59,792 bases of DNA from an uncultured Lentisphaeraceae bacterium (GCA_949288955.1 CASEMS010000004.1:1-59792); one strand, 5' to 3'; counted from the stretch's first letter, positions 1 to 8,742 are shown. Numbers and translations are program-made. The notes: generated from the sequence alone by a model not told the origin.

Positions 1-1
1 G

Positions 2-2014
2 GCCAACGGCAATGGCTCCGAGAACACGGGCGCGGCCGTCTCCATCACCACCAACGACGGCTACGCCAAGGCGCCCATCGAAATCGCCATCACCGGCGGT
101 ACCTTCACCTCCACGAACGGTTACGCCTTCTACGAGGGCATCGCCAAGAAGGGCGACGTGCCCGCCGCCGAGGCCAGCCGTGCCGTCATCGAGATTTCTA
201 ACGGCACCTTCAAGGGAAGCGCGACCAACGAGGCGGTGGCCTTCGACGTCGCCGTCACCACCGCCGCGGATAAGCGGGTCATCTCCGGCGGCGTCTTCTC
301 CAAGCCCGTCCCCGAGGAACTCTGCGCCTATGGCTACGACCCGAAGGAGAACGGCGACGGCACCTATGGCGTCGTCCAGAACCAGACGATGCATTCGGTT
401 GTCATCCGAGCGGACGGCACCACCGTGGAATGCGACTCGATGGAGCAGGCCTACGAGCAGTTCTATGCGAACGGCAACACCTCCGGCACCATCCGTCTGC
501 TGACGGACATGGAGAGCGGCTCGCCCATCAACCTCAATTCGGCCCCGAACGGCACGGGGGCGGAGATGGTCTTCGACCTGGACGGCCACACGATGACCTT
601 CAAGGGTTACGCCTTCAACGTCGAGCGCACCGCGAACGAGCCGCCCGTCTCCCTGACCTTCGCGGATTCCAGCGAGGCGCAGACCGGCAAGGTCATCGGG
701 ACGGCCGACCGCATCGGCCGCATGAGCGGCGGTCTGCTCACCATCACCGGCGGGTGTTTCATCCACGATCCCGCGGAGGGGGTGACCGCCAACGAGGCCT
801 TCTTGGTCACGGAGGGCTTCACGGTCGCCCCCGCGCCCGATTGCTCGGTCGCCTTCCAAGGGAGCACGATTCTTGTTGAGCCCTCGGGCAACGAGGCGTT
901 GCAGGCCCTTGGCGTCCAAATCAAGGGTGGCACCTTCATCAGCGCGAGCGGCGAGGCCGCCATCGTCCTGAGCAAGGATGGCTATGCGAGCGGCTACTGG
1001 CACTATGATTCCCCCATCGGCAACGTGGTCGTCTCCGGCGGCACCTTTGAGGGTGAGGGCCAAGCGCTCCTCATCGAGAATCCCACCACCGTTACCGTCG
1101 CGGGCGGGGACTTCACGGAGGCCACCCTCAACATCGCCAACGCCAACGCCACGGTCAAGGTCGTGGGCGGCGTCTTCGAGAAGACGGCCTTCGTCGGCAC
1201 GGGCACGTTGGACGTGGCCGCGACGGTGGGCGACCTCTCCATGGCCACGCTCGGCGCGCTTGAGGGCAAACTCACCTTGGCGGGCAACCTGGACATCGGC
1301 ACGAACCGCCCCACCCAGGCGACGGTGGAGGCCACCGCCCCGGCGACTGTCACCGTGGAGGCATCCGCGGATGAGCTGACCTGCGGCAAGGTACCTGTCT
1401 TCGCCGCCGGCGATTCCGTCGAGGCCCCCGCGAACCTCTCCCTCACGGTGGGCAACCTGCTTGAGACCCAGACGCTCGCGGCGGCGGAGACCCGCGTGGA
1501 GGAAGGGAAAGTCCTCCTCGCCTTCACCGCCGTGCCCACCGCCTTCGCCGATTCCGCCGCCTTGGTGGCCTACCTTCAAGAGGCTGGCCTCGGCAGCGTG
1601 GTCGCCCTCTCCGGCACGACCCAGGGCGGGAAGGCCGAGCTGACGGCCGCCGAGGTGGCCGACGCGCTCGCCGTCTTCCAGCCGTCCGCCGACCTCCTCG
1701 CGCAGGAATCGGCCGAGGGTGGCTTTGCGCTCTCCCTGGCCTATGACTTCGGCATCACGTCGGTCACGGTGTCGGCGGAGGGCACGCTGACGGTGGTGGC
1801 GCAGGCGCAGTGCGCCACAGGCAAGGTCCTTGCCTTCGCCGAGGGCGTGTCGCTGACGTTGGTGGACGCGGAGACGCAGGCGCCCATCGCGGCCACGGCC
1901 CAGGTCGAGGGTGGCACGGTGACATTCTCGGGCGTGGCGTTGCCCGAGGGTGCCGCGGCGCTCCGCTTGCAGGTGCGGGTCTCTGGGCCGACGGCCTCTG
2001 ACGGCAAGGAGTGA
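2..2014 (+). CDS. Partial beta-helix repeat surface/secreted protein (5' end outside window)
   Basis: The frame is open from the first bases, so the true start and any signal peptide lie upstream. The visible 670 residues contain at least eight spaced strand-turn motifs of the form [IV]-x-[GN]-G-x-F (for example ITGGTF, ISGGVF, IKGGTF, VSGGTF, VAGGDF), the pattern of right-handed parallel beta-helix rungs in adhesins and secreted polysaccharide-binding proteins. The last 90 residues are a different, beta-sandwich-like region rich in V, T and A. No PEP-CTERM tail or transmembrane helix closes the protein. A strong terminator follows within 30 bases. Function is unknown; an extracellular or outer-membrane role is inferred from the fold only. 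Confidence 0.75.
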   Translation, partial: ANGNGSENTGAAVSITTNDGYAKAPIEIAITGGTFTSTNGYAFYEGIAKKGDVPAAEASRAVIEISNGTFKGSATNEAVAFDVAVTTAADKRVISGGVFSKPVPEELCAYGYDPKENGDGTYGVVQNQTMHSVVIRADGTTVECDSMEQAYEQFYANGNTSGTIRLLTDMESGSPINLNSAPNGTGAEMVFDLDGHTMTFKGYAFNVERTANEPPVSLTFADSSEAQTGKVIGTADRIGRMSGGLLTITGGCFIHDPAEGVTANEAFLVTEGFTVAPAPDCSVAFQGSTILVEPSGNEALQALGVQIKGGTFISASGEAAIVLSKDGYASGYWHYDSPIGNVVVSGGTFEGEGQALLIENPTTVTVAGGDFTEATLNIANANATVKVVGGVFEKTAFVGTGTLDVAATVGDLSMATLGALEGKLTLAGNLDIGTNRPTQATVEATAPATVTVEASADELTCGKVPVFAAGDSVEAPANLSLTVGNLLETQTLAAAETRVEEGKVLLAFTAVPTAFADSAALVAYLQEAGLGSVVALSGTTQGGKAELTAAEVADALAVFQPSADLLAQESAEGGFALSLAYDFGITSVTVSAEGTLTVVAQAQCATGKVLAFAEGVSLTLVDAETQAPIAATAQVEGGTVTFSGVALPEGAAALRLQVRVSGPTASDGKE

Positions 2015-2040
2015 GTTTTCTTCCTACATCACACACACGT

Positions 2041-2074
2041 GGCCCCGGAGCGCATTGCGCCCGGGGCCTTTTTT
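2041..2074 (+). terminator. Rho-independent terminator of the beta-helix gene
   Basis: An 8-bp perfect stem GGCCCCGG/CCGGGGCC with a 12-base loop is followed by six T, 26 bases after the stop codon. Confidence 0.9.
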
Positions 2075-2105
2075 GTCAATCTGGCAAGCACGCCCGGCAC
2101 GAGGA

Positions 2106-2530
2106 GGGGGAGATCTCCAAGGGCACGAAGGGGGGACACAGGGGGACACGAAGCATGACGGGGGGAGATCACCAAGGGCACGAAGGGGGGACACAGGGGG
2201 ACACGAAGCATGACGGGGGAGCACAATAACAAAGAACACAACGGACACAAAGGGGCGCGGGCGAGGCCCGCGCAGGATCGGATGGACGGCGAGGGGAAAC
2301 CGCAGATTGCGCGGATTGAGGCAGATTGGGGGTCGGCTACCGCCGACGGGACTGCCAGGGGGAGATCACTAAGGGCACGAAGGGGGACACAGGGGGACAC
2401 GAAGCACGACGGGGGAGCACAATTACAAAGAACACCGTGAGCCTGAAAGGCGAACCTTCCACGGCTACGGACACAAAGGGTGCGCGGGCGTGGCCCGCGC
2501 AGGACTGGATGGACGGCGAGGGAACAATCA
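2106..2530 (+). repeat. Nested intergenic repeat block (55-base tandem repeat within a larger duplication)
   Basis: A 55-base unit beginning GGGGGAGATC occurs at 2106-2160 and 2161-2215 with about one mismatch, and again at 2358-2411. What follows copies two and three is also shared: a CAAAGAACAC/GGACACAAAGG stretch, a perfect 8-bp hairpin GCGCGGGC/GCCCGCGC (2255-2273 and 2482-2500, loops GAG and GTG), and GGATGGACGGCGAGG-like sequence. The later copy has about 30 extra bases inserted. Between them, 2301-2329 is a short array of CGCAGATTG-like units. The block is noncoding; such GGACACGAAG and CGCAGATT motifs recall dispersed intergenic repeats of environmental bacteria. Confidence 0.85.
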
Positions 2531-2620
2531 CAACGGACACAAGGAACACGACGGGCAGCGCGGGAGGCGAGGGCGGTAGGGAGCGGTCAGCGGGCGAAGC
2601 CCGCAGAGCGACCGGCGGAG

Positions 2621-2699
2621 CCCGCAAGCCTCCCGCGCAACCTTGCGTCTTCCAAGCCTCCCCCTCTGCCCGCAAGCCTCCCGCGCAACCTTGCGTCTT
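2621..2699 (+). repeat. Two 31-base direct repeats
   Basis: An identical 31-base unit starting CCCGCAAGCCTCCCGCG and ending CTTGCGTCTT is present at 2621-2651 and 2669-2699, separated by 17 bases that contain CCAAGCCTCC. That decamer is the complement of the GGAGGCTTGG motif in the arrays at 18065 and 40538. Confidence 0.85.
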
Positions 2700-2747
2700 T
2701 GCGGTCAAATCCCACGCAGGTGCGATGGCGGCCCGCCCTCGGAGGAT

Positions 2748-2808
2748 CGGCGGCTGATCCACCTCGCGTCAGCGGCTGATCCTCCTTGGATCAGGGGCTG
2801 ATCCAAAG
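2748..2808 (+). repeat. 22-base tandem repeat array 1
   Basis: Nearly three units of the 22-base family (core CAGCSGCYGATCC) start at 2748, 2770 and 2792. The last unit forms the perfect palindrome GGATCAGGGGCTGATCC extended by TT/AA. It lies upstream of the alcohol dehydrogenase promoter. Bases 2809-2936 that follow hold no further recognisable structure. Confidence 0.85.
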
Positions 2809-2936
2809 TTATCAACAACCCCTCCGGCAGGTGCGCCCGGCAGGACGGGGGATGCGCACGACGGGGGGCGATCTGGCCGCCAACCTTTCCCGGACATCCT
2901 TGGGCTTTGGCGGGGTTGGTGGTCGCCCTTGCGATG

Positions 2937-2945
2937 TGCTATACT
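2937..2945 (+). promoter_or_regulatory. Extended -10 promoter of the alcohol dehydrogenase gene
   Basis: TGCTATACT, an extended -10 box identical to the one ahead of several other genes in the window. It ends 20 bases before the ATG at 2966. No convincing -35 box is visible. Confidence 0.7.
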
Positions 2946-2965
2946 TGTCGCCCATAAGAGGTGCT

Positions 2966-4075
2966 ATGGAAAGCGTGCGATTTTATCTTCCGACAGAGGT
3001 CGTCTCCGGGCCTGGGTGCGTCCGCCGGATGGCGGAGCGTTGGGTGTTGGGCAAGAAGGCGTTGCTTGTTACGGGGGCGCGGAGCGCGGCGCGTTCGGGT
3101 GCGTTGGAGGATGTCACGGCGGCGTTGGAGGCGCGCGGCGCGGCGTGGGCGGTCTTCGACGGGGTGCGCGCGAACCCTGACGCCAGCCAAATCTACATGG
3201 GGTGCGACGTGGCGCGTCGGGAGGGGTGCGACTTCGTGGTGGGGATTGGCGGCGGGTCGCCGTTGGATGCGGCGAAGGCCATCGCCTGGGTGGTGGCGCA
3301 GGGGGTGCCGCGGGAGCGTTTCCTCAAGTCGCGCCCGGAGCCGGGGGACGCGGCCTTGCCCATCGTGGCGGTGCCGCTGACCTGCGGGACGGGGAGCGAG
3401 GTGACGCCTTATTCCATCATCACCGACCATGGGGCGAAGACGAAGGTGAACGTCTCGGGGGCGTGTCTGTTCCCGAAGGTGGCGTTGCTGGACGCGCGGT
3501 ATCTGACGGGGCTGCCGCGTGAGGTGTTGGCGGACACGGCGCTGGACGCGCTGTCGCACGCCATCGAGGGGGCTTACTCGCCGCGTTCGACGCGTCTCTC
3601 GGAGGCGATGGCGTTGGAGGCCGTGCGGACGATCGTGCCGGAGCTGGTGCGCCTGGCGCACGGTGGGTTCGTGAACGTGGCCGAGCTGCACTACGCCTCC
3701 GCCGTGGCGGGGATGGTGATCGCGCAGACGGGCACGGGCCTGGTCCACGCGATGGGCTATCCGCTGACCTATCACAAAGGCTTGCCGCACGGCCGGGCCA
3801 ATGGCATCCTCCTGGCCGGCTATCTGGAGTTCATGGAGCGTCCCTGCCCCACGCTGACGGCGCGCCTCCTAGAGGCCATGGGCGTGGCGGGCGTGGATGA
3901 GCTGCAGGCGTTGGTGGACGCGGTGCTGGACGCGGCGGGGACGACCCCGGTGGCGCCCTCGGAGGAGGAGTTGGCGCGCTTCGCGCGGGAGCCTCTGCGG
4001 TTGGAGTTGGTGCGGAAATACCGTGCCATGCCTTCGCCCGAGGAGGTCATGGACATTTATCGAACCGGTTTCTGA
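2966..4075 (+). CDS. Iron-containing (group III) alcohol dehydrogenase
   Basis: A 369-residue NAD(P)-dependent dehydrogenase of the Fe-ADH family (PF00465), close to the usual 380. The N-terminal half has the dinucleotide-binding GGGSPLDAAKAIA and TCGTGSE motifs. The helical half has metal-ligand segments DALSHAIE and GLVHAMGYPL followed by LPHGRANG. Such enzymes interconvert alcohols or polyols and aldehydes/ketones in the cytoplasm, for example in fermentation; the substrate cannot be read from sequence. The reading frame is open further upstream, but ATG 2966 is chosen because it follows AAGAGG and a clear promoter, and because the upstream codons run through the 22-base repeat. The aminopeptidase begins 23 bases downstream. 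Confidence 0.9.
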   Translation: MESVRFYLPTEVVSGPGCVRRMAERWVLGKKALLVTGARSAARSGALEDVTAALEARGAAWAVFDGVRANPDASQIYMGCDVARREGCDFVVGIGGGSPLDAAKAIAWVVAQGVPRERFLKSRPEPGDAALPIVAVPLTCGTGSEVTPYSIITDHGAKTKVNVSGACLFPKVALLDARYLTGLPREVLADTALDALSHAIEGAYSPRSTRLSEAMALEAVRTIVPELVRLAHGGFVNVAELHYASAVAGMVIAQTGTGLVHAMGYPLTYHKGLPHGRANGILLAGYLEFMERPCPTLTARLLEAMGVAGVDELQALVDAVLDAAGTTPVAPSEEELARFAREPLRLELVRKYRAMPSPEEVMDIYRTGF

Positions 4076-4098
4076 GAAATCTCACAAGGAGTTCCGTC

Positions 4099-5511
4099 AT
4101 GGAAGAGCAGAAAGGGCGTTACGTGCGCGAGAACGGCATCGGCAAACTGACCGCCGAGGAGGCGAAGGCGTGCGCGGCTTACGCGGCGGACTACGCCGAC
4201 TATCTGGGCATCGCCAAGACCGAGCGCCGGGCCTATGCCGAGGCCGTGCGCCGCATCGAGGCGCAGGGTTTCCGCGAGCTGGGCGGCTTCGAGGCGCTCA
4301 AGCCCGGCGACAAGGTCTACCGCGGCTATCACGGCAAGACGCTGATGGCGGCGGTGATCGGCCGCGAGCCGGTGGCCGCCGGCCTGCGCGTCATCGGCGG
4401 CCACACCGACGCCCCGCGCATCGACCTCAAGCCCGTGCCGCTGTGCGAGAAGGGCGGCCTGGCCTACTTCGACACGCACTACTACGGCGGCATCAAGAAG
4501 TTTCACTGGCTGGTCCACCCCCTGGCCCTCTACGGGGTGGTCGTCAAGCCCGACGGCACGAAGGTGGAGATCGCCATCGGCGACAAGCCGGAGGATCCCG
4601 TCTTCCAGATCACCGACATCCTCCCCCACTTCGGCGCCGAGCAGAGCGGCAAGAAGCTCTCCGAGGCCTTCGACCCCGAGGACATGGACATTCTCATCGG
4701 CTCGGCCCCCGCCGTCGGCGCGCCCGGCGACGCGGAGGCCAAGGAGTGCGTCAAGCGCAACATCCTGCGCATCTTGGAGAGCCAGTACGGCATCACCGAG
4801 GAGGATTTCCTCTCCGCCGAGTTGGAGTTGGTGCCCGCCGGGCTCCCGCGCGACCTCGGCCTCGACCGCTCGATGCTCATCGGCTATGGCCATGACGACC
4901 GCGTCTGCGCCTATGCCGGGCTCAAGGCGCTGATGGATCTCCCCGCCACGCCCACCCACACCGCGATGGTGCTGCTGTGCGACAAGGAGGAGATCGGCTC
5001 CGTCGGCGCCACCGGCATGGACTCCACCTTCTTCGAGAACTCCGTGGCCGAGCTGATCGCCCGCCAGACGCCCGCCGGCGCGCCCGTCGACCTCGCCGTC
5101 CGCCGCGCCCTCGAAGCCAGCCGGATGCTCTCGGCCGACGTCTGCGCCGCCAGCGACCCGCACTTCCCCAACGCCGACTCCACCGGCAACATGGCCGCCC
5201 TCAACGCCGGCGGCTGCCTCATCAAGTACACCGGCAGCCGCGGCAAGAGCGGCGCCTCCGACGCCCGCGCCGAGTTCATCGCCGACCTCCGCCGCATCTT
5301 CGCCAAGGACGGCGTGGCGTGGCAGGCCGGCGAGCTGGGGCGTTGCGAGAAGGGCGGCGGCGGCACCATCGCCCTCTTCATGGCCCGTTATGGGATGGAC
5401 GTGGTGGACTTCGGCGTGCCCCTGCTCAACATGCACGCGCCGTGGGAGGCCGCCGCGAAGTTCGATTGCTACATGACCTACCGCGCGTACCGCGCCTTCA
5501 TGGCCGAGTAA
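4099..5511 (+). CDS. M18 family aminopeptidase (aspartyl aminopeptidase-like)
   Basis: A 470-residue zinc metallopeptidase that removes N-terminal residues from peptides in the cytoplasm. M18 signatures are in order: GGHTDAPRIDLKP (His102 and Asp104, metal), a central DKEEIGSVGATGMDS containing the catalytic Glu pair, SDPHFPNADSTGN, and near the C terminus NMHAPWE with the last metal-binding His. An AAGGAG ribosome site sits 7 bases before the ATG. It is followed after 9 bases by the receiver-domain gene, so the two are likely cotranscribed. Peptide-recycling housekeeping is the likely role. Confidence 0.92.
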   Translation: MEEQKGRYVRENGIGKLTAEEAKACAAYAADYADYLGIAKTERRAYAEAVRRIEAQGFRELGGFEALKPGDKVYRGYHGKTLMAAVIGREPVAAGLRVIGGHTDAPRIDLKPVPLCEKGGLAYFDTHYYGGIKKFHWLVHPLALYGVVVKPDGTKVEIAIGDKPEDPVFQITDILPHFGAEQSGKKLSEAFDPEDMDILIGSAPAVGAPGDAEAKECVKRNILRILESQYGITEEDFLSAELELVPAGLPRDLGLDRSMLIGYGHDDRVCAYAGLKALMDLPATPTHTAMVLLCDKEEIGSVGATGMDSTFFENSVAELIARQTPAGAPVDLAVRRALEASRMLSADVCAASDPHFPNADSTGNMAALNAGGCLIKYTGSRGKSGASDARAEFIADLRRIFAKDGVAWQAGELGRCEKGGGGTIALFMARYGMDVVDFGVPLLNMHAPWEAAAKFDCYMTYRAYRAFMAE

Positions 5512-5520
5512 GGAGCGCCC

Positions 5521-6288
5521 ATGCCCGCGAAACGCCTCCTCCTGGTGGACGACGACCCCAACATCCGCATGATGTTGGGGGACTTCCTTATCGCCTCCGG
5601 CTACGAGGTCACCTGCGCCGACTCCGGCGAGGAGGCCCTCGGGCGCATGACCGAGGCGCTCCCCGACCTCGTCATCCTCGACCTCGGGATGCCCGGCATG
5701 GGCGGCACCGGCTTCCTGGAGCGCATCACCGACCGCCTCGGACGCACGCGCGTCCCCGTCCTGGTCCTCACCGCCCGCGGCGACATGGCCGAGTTCTTCG
5801 CCGACAAGCAGATCGCCGGTTTCGTCACCAAGCCCGCCGACCCCGACGAGCTGCTGGCCGAGGTGCAGCGCATCCTCTTCTCCGAGGGCGACCTGCCGCG
5901 CGGCGACACGATGGTGGTGGGCGACGACGTGCGCCGCCTGGTTGTCCTCGCCGAAGCCAACCCCATCCGCGCCAACGCCTTCCGCGAGGCGCTCGGCAAG
6001 GCCGGATTCTCCGTCGAGGCCGTCCGCACCGGCCCCGAGGCCGTCGAGGCCGTCATCGCGCGCCACCCCGCCGGCCTGATTCTGCCGATGGACGCCGAGG
6101 GGCTCCCCGCCGACGGCGTCCTCGAGATCCTCCGCAAGCTCCCCGCCGGTCAGGCGATCCCGGTGGTCGTCTACGCCGCCGAGAAGACCCCGGAGAAGTG
6201 GGCCTTCATCGACCCCCGCCGCGTAACACGGGTGGAGGGGCTGGACGGCGCTGCCATCGCCCAGGCCGCCCTCACCGCCATCGTCTGA
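5521..6288 (+). CDS. Tandem receiver-domain protein (REC plus degenerate REC)
   Basis: 255 residues with two CheY-like domains and no output domain. The first (about 4-125) is canonical: acidic pair VDDD, phosphoacceptor Asp in LVILDLGMPGMGG, T in LVLTARG and the conserved K in FVTKP. The second (about 135-255) aligns in fold, but its phosphoacceptor position reads LILPMDAEG, with Pro replacing Asp, and the VDDD pair is replaced by AEANP. The second half is therefore probably a pseudo-receiver used for protein contact. No histidine kinase is adjacent; nrdR starts 7 bases downstream. The signal and partner are unknown. Confidence 0.85.
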   Translation: MPAKRLLLVDDDPNIRMMLGDFLIASGYEVTCADSGEEALGRMTEALPDLVILDLGMPGMGGTGFLERITDRLGRTRVPVLVLTARGDMAEFFADKQIAGFVTKPADPDELLAEVQRILFSEGDLPRGDTMVVGDDVRRLVVLAEANPIRANAFREALGKAGFSVEAVRTGPEAVEAVIARHPAGLILPMDAEGLPADGVLEILRKLPAGQAIPVVVYAAEKTPEKWAFIDPRRVTRVEGLDGAAIAQAALTAIV

Positions 6289-6295
6289 GGCCGCC

Positions 6296-6790
6296 ATGCG
6301 TTGCCCGCGTTGCGGCGCCAACAACGACCGCGTCCTCGACACGCGCGCCAGCGCCGACAACGCGAGCATCCGCCGCCGCCGTCAATGCAACCTCTGCGGC
6401 TGCCGCTTCACCACCCATGAGCGCATCGAGCGGCGCCTCCCGCGCGTCGTCAAGCGCGACGGCTCGCGTGAGCCCTTCGACCGCGCCAAGATCGAGCGTG
6501 GCCTCAACTCCGCCTGCCAGAAGCGCCCCATCAAAGGGCCGGAGCTGGACGCCTTCATCGATGGCATCGTCGCCGAGATCGAGCAGGGCGGGCGCGACGA
6601 AATCCCCTCCCAGTCCATCGGCGCGCTCATCATGGAGCGCCTCCGCACCTTCGACCCCGTCGCCTACATCCGTTTCGCCTCCGTCTACTCGGCCTTCGAC
6701 GACGTCTCCCAGTTCATCGCCGCCGTCCGCCACATCGGCGACCCCTTCCCCTCGGACGGCAAGCGGGATCCGGGGCCGCCCGGAACGTGA
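6296..6790 (+). CDS. nrdR: Transcriptional repressor NrdR
   Basis: A 164-residue regulator of ribonucleotide reductase genes. The N-terminal zinc ribbon has the four expected cysteines (Cys3, Cys6, Cys31, Cys34) in MRCPRCG and CNLCG with the Arg-rich IRRRRQC segment. An ATP-cone domain follows (about 46-136: VVKRDGSREPFDRAKIERGL through YIRFASVY). NrdR senses dATP/ATP and binds NrdR boxes upstream of nrd operons; no nrd gene or NrdR box is visible here. The start is fixed by the conserved MRCP N terminus. Confidence 0.95.
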   Translation: MRCPRCGANNDRVLDTRASADNASIRRRRQCNLCGCRFTTHERIERRLPRVVKRDGSREPFDRAKIERGLNSACQKRPIKGPELDAFIDGIVAEIEQGGRDEIPSQSIGALIMERLRTFDPVAYIRFASVYSAFDDVSQFIAAVRHIGDPFPSDGKRDPGPPGT

Positions 6791-6840
6791 TCGCGCGCGA
6801 AGTGGGGAACACCGGCACGCGCCGCACGACGCGGGGAGAC

Positions 6841-6880
6841 GAGCCCAAGACGCCATCGGGACGCGACATCCCGTGGGCTC
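6841..6880. other. Inverted repeat in the nrdR-argS gap
   Basis: GAGCCCA (6841-6847) pairs with TGGGCTC (6874-6880), and an inner CGGGA/TCCCG helix (6857-6861 with 6869-6873) stacks beneath it. No T-run follows, so it is either an atypical nrdR terminator or a structured remnant. The rest of the 242-base gap shows only the argS promoter. Confidence 0.45.
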
Positions 6881-6975
6881 CCGTACCTTATGCGCTTTCA
6901 CGGCGCTCCACCTTTCCGTGCCGAGCTCCCTCGGCGCGATGTGTAAGCTGGCGGGCGCAGGGATGGGGCGATTTA

Positions 6976-6984
6976 TGGTATGCT
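6976..6984 (+). promoter_or_regulatory. Extended -10 promoter of the argS operon
   Basis: TGGTATGCT matches the extended -10 pattern seen elsewhere in the window. It gives a leader of about 40 bases before ATG 7033, which has an AAGGAG site. Confidence 0.6.
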
Positions 6985-7032
6985 ACAGGGCGATTGCAGT
7001 GAGTTGCGGCAAAGTTCGCGGAAGGAGTTCCA

Positions 7033-8742
7033 ATGGATTGCGAAGGGCTGGCGAAGGCTTGGTTGGGTGCGGCGTTTGAGGCTGTGGCGCCGGGGTGCGG
7101 CGGCGGCAAGGTGGTGCCGTCGAAGGACGCGCGTTTCGGGGATTGGCAGTGCAATGACGCGATGGGGATCGCGAAGCGGTTGGGGCGCAATCCGCGTGAG
7201 CTGGCGCAGGCGGTGGTGGGGGCGTTGCCGTTGCCGGAGATTCTGGAGAAGGCGGAGGTGGCGGGGCCGGGCTTCATCAACCTGACGTTGTCGGGGAGGG
7301 CCGTGGCGGCTGGGGTGGAGGCGTTGGCGGGGGATCCGGCGTTGGGGGTGCCGCAGGTGGGCGCGGGGGAGCGGGTGGTGATCGACTATTCCTCGCCGAA
7401 CGTGGCCAAGCCAATGCATATCGGCCATATCCGAAGCACGGTGATCGGTAACGCGATCGACCGCATTCTGCGGGCGTTGGGCTACGCGGTGGTGGCGGAC
7501 AACCATGTGGGGGACTGGGGGACGCAGTTCGGGATTCTGTTGGAGGGTTACCGGGCGTTCCTGACGGACGCGGAGCGGGAGGCGCTGACGGTGGATCTGT
7601 TGGAGCGGGTCTACGTGCAGAGTTATGGCCGCACGAAGGAGGATCCGGCGTGGTTGGAGCGTTGCCGGGAGGCGTTGGTGCGTCTTCAGGCGGGGGATGA
7701 GGCGTGTTTGGCGGTGTGGCGGCGTTTCATCGAGATCTCGATGAAGGAGTTTGGGCGGATCTACGACCGCTTGGGCGTACGCTTCGATTTGTGCCGCGGG
7801 GAGAGCTTCTATCAGCCGATGTTGGGGCCGACGGTGGAGCTGCTGAAAGAGAAGGGGCTTGCCATGCAGAGCGAGGGGGCCTGGATCGTGGACATGAAGG
7901 AGGAGGGGCTGGAGGTGGCCATCGTGCGCAAGCGCGACGGCGGCTTCAACTACACCACCACCGACATCGCCACCGTGCGCAGCCGTGTGGAGGAGTTCGA
8001 CCCCGCGCGCATCATCTATGTGACGGACGAGCGGCAGCAGTTGCACTTCCGGCAGTTCTTCCGCATCTGCGAGCGGTTGGGGCTGTGCGGCAAGGCCAAG
8101 CTGCAACATGTGTGGTTCGGGCTGATGCGTCTGCCGGAGGGCACCTTCTCGACGCGCCAGGGGAACGTGATCAAGCTGGAGACGCTTTTGGACGAGGCGG
8201 CGTCGCGGGCGCGCAGGATCGTGGATGAGAGCCATCCCGATTGGCCCGAGGGTGAGCGCGCGGCGTTGGCGGAGGCCATCGGCATCGGCGCCATCAAGTA
8301 CGCCGATCTCTCGCACGACCCGACGACGATGATTGTCTTCACCTGGGACAAGGCGTTGGCGTTGGAGGGCAACAGCGGCCCTTATCTGCAATACGCGAAC
8401 GCCCGCCTGAACTCGCTGCTCGACAAGTACCGCGCGGCGGTGGGGAAGGAGCCTGCCGAGCAGCCGTTGGCGGTGGGTACGCCTGCCGAGAAGGCTTTGG
8501 CGCTCCATCTGTTGCAGTATCCCAACGCGGTGGCGCGCGCGGGCGAGCTGTGCAAGCCGAGCGTCCTGGCCGACTATCTCTATCAGTTGAGCCAACTCTA
8601 CAGCACGTTCTACCAAGGCTCGCCGGTGTTGAAGGCCGAGCCTGCGGTGCGCGACGCGCGTATCCGTCTGTGCGATGCCACCTCCAAGGTTTTGCGCGGA
8701 GGGTTGGCGCTGTTGGGAATCCCGACCCCGGAGCGGCTGTGA
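7033..8742 (+). CDS. argS: Arginyl-tRNA synthetase
   Basis: A 569-residue class I synthetase that charges tRNA-Arg using ATP. The N-terminal Add1-like region is followed by the HIGH box SSPNVAKPMHIGHIRS (about residues 120-135) and the ArgRS-typical FSTRQGNVI (about 371-380) at the KMSKS position. The C-terminal DALR anticodon-binding domain begins near YLQYANAR. An AAGGAG site lies 5 bases before the ATG. The stop codon shares its last base with the ATG of the TolQ-like gene, so argS leads an operon with envelope and chromosome genes. Confidence 0.95.
   Translation: MDCEGLAKAWLGAAFEAVAPGCGGGKVVPSKDARFGDWQCNDAMGIAKRLGRNPRELAQAVVGALPLPEILEKAEVAGPGFINLTLSGRAVAAGVEALAGDPALGVPQVGAGERVVIDYSSPNVAKPMHIGHIRSTVIGNAIDRILRALGYAVVADNHVGDWGTQFGILLEGYRAFLTDAEREALTVDLLERVYVQSYGRTKEDPAWLERCREALVRLQAGDEACLAVWRRFIEISMKEFGRIYDRLGVRFDLCRGESFYQPMLGPTVELLKEKGLAMQSEGAWIVDMKEEGLEVAIVRKRDGGFNYTTTDIATVRSRVEEFDPARIIYVTDERQQLHFRQFFRICERLGLCGKAKLQHVWFGLMRLPEGTFSTRQGNVIKLETLLDEAASRARRIVDESHPDWPEGERAALAEAIGIGAIKYADLSHDPTTMIVFTWDKALALEGNSGPYLQYANARLNSLLDKYRAAVGKEPAEQPLAVGTPAEKALALHLLQYPNAVARAGELCKPSVLADYLYQLSQLYSTFYQGSPVLKAEPAVRDARIRLCDATSKVLRGGLALLGIPTPERL

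Noticed and set aside
2809..2817. DnaA-box-like TTATCAACA
   Set aside because: A single imperfect copy with no cluster, AT-rich unwinding region or dnaA/dnaN neighbour, so there is no support for an origin.
4057..6369. 770-codon open frame antisense to the aminopeptidase and receiver genes
   Set aside because: Shadow frame without motifs or a ribosome site.
6791..7032. Riboswitch or T-box leader ahead of argS
   Set aside because: No T-box consensus, specifier loop or terminator/antiterminator pair; the hairpin lies upstream of the promoter.
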